This document shows, one piece after another, positions 58,792 to 64,000 of a stretch of DNA of 64,000 bases (the first letter of the stretch is position 1; every line of letters begins with the position of its first letter). Origin of the DNA: Candidatus Opimibacter skivensis. GTDB taxonomy: Bacteria > Bacteroidota > Bacteroidia > Chitinophagales > Saprospiraceae. Both the position numbers and the translations under genes were made by a program. The DNA is taken from the NCBI GenBank assembly GCA_016722045.1, contig JADKGY010000032.1:283864-347863 (forward strand), given 5' to 3'. The notes below the pieces were generated by a model. It saw only the letters and a program-made list of their open reading frames with translations, searched no databases and had not been told where the DNA came from.

Positions 58792-58799
58792 CAAAAGTA
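58792..58799 (-). promoter_or_regulatory. Predicted -7 box for uvrB
   Basis: TACTTTTG on the minus strand matches TAnnTTTG and is 7 bases from the uvrB ATG, so the leader is nearly absent. The sequence is identical to the panD box. Confidence 0.6.
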
Positions 58800-58836
58800 G
58801 GGTTTGGTGAAGTACTTAACGATATCGATTAACGAT

Positions 58837-59532
58837 TTAAACGGTCAATCGTTTAACCTTCCTACTTTTTCCATTATAAAACGAAATGGTCAATCCATAC
58901 CTGACCCATTTCTCTTCTCTGGATCCGGCTTCGGTATGGAGGATATCAGCTAATGGTCGGAGATCATAGGCTTTTGAAGGTATGACGACGAAGGGTTGTA
59001 ATGCAAAATCAATACCGGTATCTCCCTTGAATGTCACCATCAGGTATAATTTGAAGGCTGTCATATGCTGTATATTACTGAAGGAATGTTTCGTCAATCC
59101 TTCCTCATATTTAACCTTATAAATTTGAAAAAGGAGATCCGTTCCCATTCCCAAAACTCCATTTCCCAGTTGATATCCTACGGCCAGACTATTAGCAGAA
59201 TACCTAAGCTTGTCTGTGTATTTGTTTATAGATCCGGGTATTAAACCGGTAGCCTTGAAAGATTTGCTGGCACCCTGGTATGTCAATTCTAGGGCATGTA
59301 TTCCTCCTTTCAGACGCAGTCCTGCTTCAAATCCATGAAGCCAATCCAGGTCATGAAAACGGGAAATATACGATTGAGACTGATTAAAAGAGGATACTAC
59401 CCGATGCAAAGCCGGTGTAGATAAAACTGAAAAACTATAACCTGTCTTCAGGTTAATCTGAGCATTAGCTGGCGAGGGAGAAAAACCAAAAAATGCCAAA
59501 AGCAAGATAATTATTGCTCTAAGGCAGACCAT
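58837..59532 (-). CDS. Putative outer-membrane beta-barrel protein
   Basis: 231 residues from MVCLRAIIILLL; a signal peptide probably ends at SPANAQ. The rest has alternating polar/hydrophobic strands with aromatic ends (LELTYQGASKSF, AFKLYLMVTF), consistent with a small porin-like barrel, and closes with basic residues. An upstream in-frame ATG at 59598 would place 22 extra residues before the signal peptide. Function unknown. Divergent from the TMTC-like gene. Confidence 0.6.
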   Translation of the reverse strand: MVCLRAIIILLLAFFGFSPSPANAQINLKTGYSFSVLSTPALHRVVSSFNQSQSYISRFHDLDWLHGFEAGLRLKGGIHALELTYQGASKSFKATGLIPGSINKYTDKLRYSANSLAVGYQLGNGVLGMGTDLLFQIYKVKYEEGLTKHSFSNIQHMTAFKLYLMVTFKGDTGIDFALQPFVVIPSKAYDLRPLADILHTEAGSREEKWVRYGLTISFYNGKSRKVKRLTV

Positions 59533-59628
59533 TGTTGGTGTTATTACTGGCAGAAAGATAATTCTGTTTGTGATGAATTCCAAATCGGATGTTGCCACTC
59601 CATCATCCTCCGCTTATCTTTATCCGCC

Positions 59629-61549
59629 ATGGCGAAAACGACAATCAAAAAAAACCTGCTAAGTCTAAGAGTAAATCCCAATTCGCTTCAAACCTGGATT
59701 TCACCCCTGGCTCTGGGAACGACACTGGAAGGAAGCACTGATCATACCAATTCTGGCCTTTGCTTTGTACTGGATGTGCTTGCCTTATGGTTATGTACTT
59801 GATGATCAGATCGTTATAACTGGAAATGACTATACTAAAAAGGGCATCAGTGGCATCTGGGAAATCCTCAGCACAGAGAGTTTTTCAGGTTATTTCCATG
59901 GCCAGCAGGACCTTGTGGCCGGCGCGCGATACAGACCGCTTTCCATCATTTCCTTTGCAGTCGAACAATCAATTTTTGGAGACAACCGGATCGAGCGCCA
60001 TTTTATAAATATTCTCCTTTACGGTCTGATCGGGTTGCTCATCTTTAGAGTCCTATCCATACTTTTTCCTGAAAAAGAGACTAGGAACTGGCTGGTATCC
60101 ATTCCATTCCTGGCTGTCATTCTCTACATCCTCCATCCGGTTCATTCTGAAGTAGTGGCTAATATTAAAGGAAGAGATGAGATCATGACGGCCCTGGGAG
60201 CGATGGGGGCTCTTTATTGCGTGCTTCGATATCTCTCCTCGGGAAAAATGAACTGGCTCATCTTCAGTGGACTTGCCATGTTCCTGGGCCTGATGGCGAA
60301 AGAAAATGCTGTCACTTTCCTGGCGGTCATTCCACTCACGATGTATTTTTTCACGAATGCTAAAATGAAGGATTATATCACTGCTCTTATTCCTTCCTTG
60401 ATCGCATTTATCATCTATATGGTCATCCGAACTAATGTGATCGGATATGTATTTGATAGTGGTAAAAAAATCACCGACCTGATGAACGATCCTTTCATCG
60501 GTATGAATACGGGTGAGCGATATGCGACCATACTTTACACCCTTGGTCAATACATACGTCTTCTTGTTTTTCCACATCCATTGACGCACGATTATTATCC
60601 ATATCATATTCCGATCATGAATTTTGGAAAACCGGGTACACTAATTTCATTGGCGATCTACCTGGTTCTTGGCTATGTATTTTTCAAATTGTGGAAAAGG
60701 AAAAGCATTTACGCATGGGCCATCGGATTCTTTGTTGCAACAGTTTCTATTGTCTCTAATTTATTTTTCCCTGTAGGCACATTCATGAATGAGCGCTTCA
60801 TCTTTATTCCATCGATTGCTTTTTCGGTGGTGTGTGCCTGGGTGTTTATTCAATATGGATGGAGTTCGGAAATGAAAGGAATTCGATTCGCTTCTGTGGG
60901 TATCCTCGCATTAGTCATGGGTGCCTATATTTTTAAAACTTATGTTCGTGTACCAGCCTGGAAAGATTCTCTCAGTCTGAATGGGCAGGCAGCAATGGTA
61001 TCTGTCAATAGTGCGAGGAACAATTGTTTTATGGGTACTGCTCTTTTTGAAGAGGCTCGCGATATGAAAGAAAATGATCCTGCTAAAAAACTGGAACTGC
61101 TCCAGGAAGCTGATTATTATGTTGACAAATCGCTTGCGATGTATCCAACCTATAGTTCGGCTAATCAAATCAAATCAGGTCTTATCGCAGAGCGATATCT
61201 CAGGGATGGTGATCTTCAACGATTGCTCACTGATTTCACCACAATATTAAATGCGGCACCACGTACAGAATATGTCCCACAGTTTCTGGATTACCTCAAT
61301 GGACGCGCTCCGAAGGATTCCATGATTGATTTTTACTACAAAGCAGGTTATGAATTATTGACAAAAACAAAACGGGAATATCCGACAGCCGTCACGATTC
61401 TAAAACTTGGCGAAAAAATCGCGCCGGATGATCCAAGGATTTTGTTTGGACTTGGAAAAGCATTTTATGGCGGTGGTGATCAGGTACAAGGCACGAAATA
61501 TCTTGAACGGGCGTATCAGATCAATCCTGCGTTGCGGGATATTCAATAA
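59629..61549 (+). CDS. TMTC-like multi-spanning membrane protein with C-terminal TPRs (frame broken twice)
   Basis: About 640 residues. After a basic N-terminus comes WERHWKEALIIPIL and roughly ten hydrophobic segments with YVLDDQIVI, RYRPLSIISF, LHPVHSEVVANIKGRDE and FPHPLTHDYYPY, the signature of DUF1736/TMTC-type glycosyltransferase-like proteins; TPR-like repeats follow (GKAFYGGGDQVQGTKYLERA). Indels in A runs near 59655 and 59685 break the first 45 codons. A role in sugar transfer to proteins or lipids is inferred. The stop opens a TAAGCAA array. Confidence 0.8.
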
Positions 61550-61567
61550 GCAATAAGCAATAAAAAA
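61547..61567 (+). repeat. TAAGCAA heptamers at the TMTC-like stop
   Basis: TAAGCAA, TAAGCAA, TAAAAAA in exact register; the first TAA is the stop codon. The last unit merges into the terminator's A run. Confidence 0.85.
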
Positions 61568-61624
61568 AGGAGAAAAAGTTGAACGTAGTTTGAAACTACG
61601 TTCAACTTTTTCTCCTTTTTTTAT
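61560..61624. terminator. Perfect 32-bp hairpin terminator
   Basis: Arms 61560-61591 and 61593-61624 are perfect complements around a single G. The stem GGAGAAAAAGTTGAACGTAG is flanked by A7 and T7, giving a strong intrinsic terminator in both directions. It closes the TMTC-like gene before dprA. Confidence 0.92.
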
Positions 61625-61635
61625 CCGTAATTTCT

Positions 61636-61643
61636 TAGCTTTG
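61636..61643 (+). promoter_or_regulatory. Possible -7 box for dprA
   Basis: TAGCTTTG matches TAnnTTTG, 12 bases after the terminator and 76 bases before the dprA ATG. This leader would be longer than at other genes in the window. Confidence 0.4.
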
Positions 61644-61719
61644 GATAGCCAGGAAGAAAATCAAGTGATCAATTTATTTTGAGGAGTGGTTACTTTTTGG
61701 TCATGAAAAGTAACATCAG

Positions 61720-62829
61720 ATGAAAACCAGGAAAACAAAAATTGAGGAGATCGCCTTCACGATGATTCCTCTGGTGGGGCCCATCATCGCCCGTCAACTC
61801 ATCTCTTATTGCGGAAGTATTGAAACTGTATTCGGAGAACAAAAAAGATTTCTCAAATCTATTCCGGGTGTGGGTGAAGAGATCGCTAATCAAATCGCAA
61901 AAAGCAAAGCATGCTTTATCGCTGCCGAAGAGGAGCTTGACATCATGGAGAAAAAAGGAATCCAGTACACTTTTTATACTGACGATCAATATCCATCAAG
62001 GCTCAAGCATTTTGCGGATGCACCATTATTACTATTCACTAAAGGAAATGTCGATCTTAATCCTGAACGATCTGTAGCGATTGTAGGTACGCGTAAACCG
62101 ACGATCTACGGAAAGACATTGACTGAAGAGATCATTGAAGCTATAGCACCTTATGATGTAAGCATCATCAGTGGACTTGCTTATGGTATTGACATCGCGG
62201 CTCATCGCCATTGTGTTGCTATCGATGTTCCTACGATAGGTGTGATGGGGAGCGGTATGGGCGTTATTTACCCGGATGCACATGTGCCGATAGCTGAAAA
62301 AATGATGGCAAAGGGTGGCATCATCACCGAATTCAGCTACGAGACCGGGCCTGACGCAGTGAATTTCCCTATGCGCAACAGGATTGTTGCCGGACTGTGT
62401 GATGTGCTTGTGGTCATCGAATCGGGTGTGACCGGAGGCTCAATGATCACGGCCGCTATAGCCAATGATTATAACAAAGATGTGGCTGCCATTCCGGGCA
62501 GAAAAATTGATAAAAGTTCTGCGGGATGCAATCATCTCATCAAAAATCAGCAGGCCCATCTGATTGAATCGGGCGAAGACCTCCTTCATCTGATGTCCTG
62601 GGACAGGAAGACAAAACAACAGACCTTCCAGGCCGATTTGTTTACAGAGATGGATGAAAATGAACAGAAAATTTACAGCCTCATCGTAGACAGGGGCGAA
62701 AAAGATATTGATACCTTAGCCTTTGAATCAAAATCGACCCCGGGTGAGCTTGCAGCGATATTACTTAATCTTGAATTTAAAGGCGCTATCAAATCCCTTC
62801 CGGGCAAGAAATATGCAGCAATGGGCTAA
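61720..62829 (+). CDS. dprA: DNA processing protein DprA
   Basis: 369 residues. Protects incoming single-stranded DNA in transformation and loads RecA. The Rossmann-like core has VGTRKPTIYGK, SGLAYGIDIAAH, GVMGSGMGVIYP and FPMRNRIVAGLCDVLVV, all DprA hallmarks. The N-terminus contains a helix-hairpin-helix-like SIPGVGEEIANQI; the C-terminus a winged-helix domain. Intact. It overlaps the alkaline phosphatase start by 17 bases. Confidence 0.95.
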   Translation: MKTRKTKIEEIAFTMIPLVGPIIARQLISYCGSIETVFGEQKRFLKSIPGVGEEIANQIAKSKACFIAAEEELDIMEKKGIQYTFYTDDQYPSRLKHFADAPLLLFTKGNVDLNPERSVAIVGTRKPTIYGKTLTEEIIEAIAPYDVSIISGLAYGIDIAAHRHCVAIDVPTIGVMGSGMGVIYPDAHVPIAEKMMAKGGIITEFSYETGPDAVNFPMRNRIVAGLCDVLVVIESGVTGGSMITAAIANDYNKDVAAIPGRKIDKSSAGCNHLIKNQQAHLIESGEDLLHLMSWDRKTKQQTFQADLFTEMDENEQKIYSLIVDRGEKDIDTLAFESKSTPGELAAILLNLEFKGAIKSLPGKKYAAMG

Positions 62830-63943
62830 AGGAGTATATGTTCCTTCTATCATCTTTCTGTTGTTATGCATCTCCTCATGCTCGACATCATACGGCACAG
62901 GAAAAACAAATACTGTTCAGAATGAAACGACAGGTGCAAAGCCAAAAAATGTAATCTTTTTGATTGGCGATGGTATGGGATTGCCACAGATTACCGGTGC
63001 GATGTATATGAATAACAACAAAACGGTTTTCGAACGATTTAAAAATATCGGATTTCACAAATCTTATTCGGCCGATAATCTCGTGACAGATAGTGCAGCG
63101 GGTGCTACTGCATTTGCTTCGGGTGTGAAAACGGATAATGGATATCTGGGAATGGATGCGCATAAAAAATCCTTTCCGACCATTCTGGAAATGGCTGAAA
63201 CAAAGGGTATGGCCACAGGTCTTGTGGTAACTTGTTCAATGACGCATGCTACACCTGCTGCCTACTATGCGCACATTGATGGCAGAACTGATAAAGAAGG
63301 TATCGCTTTACAAATGTTGAATTCGAATGTTGATCTTTTTATTGGTGGCGGAGAAAATGCATTTATCCATAGGACTGATGGACGTGATCTTGTCAAAGAA
63401 CTTACAGACAAAGGGTATGTCATCAACGATATAACTCATTTGCCAATTGAAGATCTTGATATGGGTACGAAAAAAAATATAGGGTTCTTTACTGCAGATG
63501 ATGAACCTCTTCCTGTCACCGAAGGACGTAATTATGCTATACCGGCTGCTGATAAAGCACTCCGCTTTTTGGATAACAGGTCACCTGAAGGATTTTTCAT
63601 AATGATCGAAGGTTCGCAGATTGATTGGGGTGGACATGCTAATGATGCTAATTATGTAGTGACTGAACTTCATGAATTTGAAAAAGTAATAGCTGAAGCG
63701 CTCGATTTCGCAGAGAAAGATGGTAACACATTAGTCATTGTGACGGCCGATCATGAGACCGGCGGTTTTGCTGTCAATCCAGGTTCTAAACTCAATCACA
63801 TCGATGTTGCGTTCACAACAAAGGAGCACACTGCAATGATGATACCTGTATTTGCATCAGGTCCGGGCGCAGAACTGTTCAGGGGCATTTATGAGAATAC
63901 GGATATCTTTTTTAAGATGAAGTCGTTGATGAGCTTGGAGTGA
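62813..63943 (+). CDS. Alkaline phosphatase, PhoA family lipoprotein
   Basis: 376 residues from ATG 62813. Signal and lipobox (FLLLCISSC) place it on the periplasmic or outer membrane. The metal site includes LIGDGMG, the nucleophile Ser is in VTDSAAGATAFASG, and zinc ligands appear in VTADHETGGF and in the C-terminal EHTAMMIPVFASGPGA. It hydrolyses phosphomonoesters. The usual trigger is phosphate starvation, but no regulatory site was recognised. Its TGA lies in the first unit of an octamer array that reaches the window edge. Confidence 0.93.
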   Translation: MQQWAKGVYVPSIIFLLLCISSCSTSYGTGKTNTVQNETTGAKPKNVIFLIGDGMGLPQITGAMYMNNNKTVFERFKNIGFHKSYSADNLVTDSAAGATAFASGVKTDNGYLGMDAHKKSFPTILEMAETKGMATGLVVTCSMTHATPAAYYAHIDGRTDKEGIALQMLNSNVDLFIGGGENAFIHRTDGRDLVKELTDKGYVINDITHLPIEDLDMGTKKNIGFFTADDEPLPVTEGRNYAIPAADKALRFLDNRSPEGFFIMIEGSQIDWGGHANDANYVVTELHEFEKVIAEALDFAEKDGNTLVIVTADHETGGFAVNPGSKLNHIDVAFTTKEHTAMMIPVFASGPGAELFRGIYENTDIFFKMKSLMSLE

Positions 63944-64000
63944 GAGTGTGAGAAAGTGAGAAAGTGAGAGTGTGAGAAAGTGAGAGTGTGAGATGTGAGA
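63940..64000 (+). repeat. GTGAGARN octamer array at the phosphatase stop
   Basis: Six 8-base units (GTGAGAGT and GTGAGAAA alternating) then GTGAGAT, continuing to the window end. The phosphatase TGA is in unit 1. Period 8 also spreads TGA over all three frames. Confidence 0.95.

Noticed and set aside
61560..61624. Regulatory small RNA
   Set aside because: The perfect stem with A7/T7 flanks right after a stop is fully explained as an intrinsic terminator.

Overview
The window reads as a chromosome segment of a Bacteroidota bacterium, most likely Saprospiria-like. The visible reasons are a type IX secretion/gliding gene sprA next to ruvA, promoters with the Bacteroidota -7 box TAnnTTTG, almost no Shine-Dalgarno sequences, and an extended Cys-type amidophosphoribosyltransferase. 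The genus is inference. No phage, insertion sequence, CRISPR array or rRNA was seen. One tRNA (anticodon CAT) is present.

Layout. 0-8 kb: DUF4920 lipoprotein, BioD-like ATPase and panC on the minus strand, then a plus run panD, flippase-like membrane protein, rfaE2-type nucleotidyltransferase, Nif3-like protein, zinc-ribbon coiled coil and a TPR protein. 8-23.7 kb: tRNA, DCC protein, radA, DUF819 transporter, purF, mutL, two rhomboid proteases, an EEP hydrolase, cysS, an M28 lipoprotein and the metZ-metX pair. 23.7-32 kb: sprA (about 2,500 codons) and ruvA. 32-40 kb: purD, SLC13 transporter, lytic transglycosylase, and a minus operon of a conserved protein, two PPIase lipoproteins (one with a PKD domain) and ppgK. 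40-52 kb: TPR histidine kinase and response regulator, DUF4349, purQ, a decayed toxin-antitoxin pair, dsbD, a TPR protein, and an ECF sigma/membrane protein/Spy-like operon. 52-64 kb: plsC-like acyltransferase, thioesterase, ligA, NYN, DUF4442, uvrB, an outer-membrane protein, a TMTC-like membrane protein, dprA and alkaline phosphatase.

The most unusual signal is not a gene. About a dozen genes are followed by short tandem arrays, mostly of 7-base units (some 8 or 9), that begin at the stop codon, so the stop is part of the first unit. Units such as TAACGAG, GTGAGAT, TAAGCAA and GATTTAA repeat the stop triplet, and a 7- or 8-base period puts a stop in all three frames. Three arrays just upstream of start codons have stop-free units on the coding strand. 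Other structure includes very short or absent 5' leaders, a 43-nt inverted repeat, a two-copy hairpin element, a 60-bp perfect palindrome and two hairpins with a covarying base pair.

Caution: about 30 single-base indels break otherwise intact genes, mostly in homopolymers and concentrated between 42 and 60 kb. They look like uncorrected long-read errors. Such genes are annotated here as one gene with the break noted. Two loci (NYN domain; RelE/ParE-like toxin) look more truly damaged.
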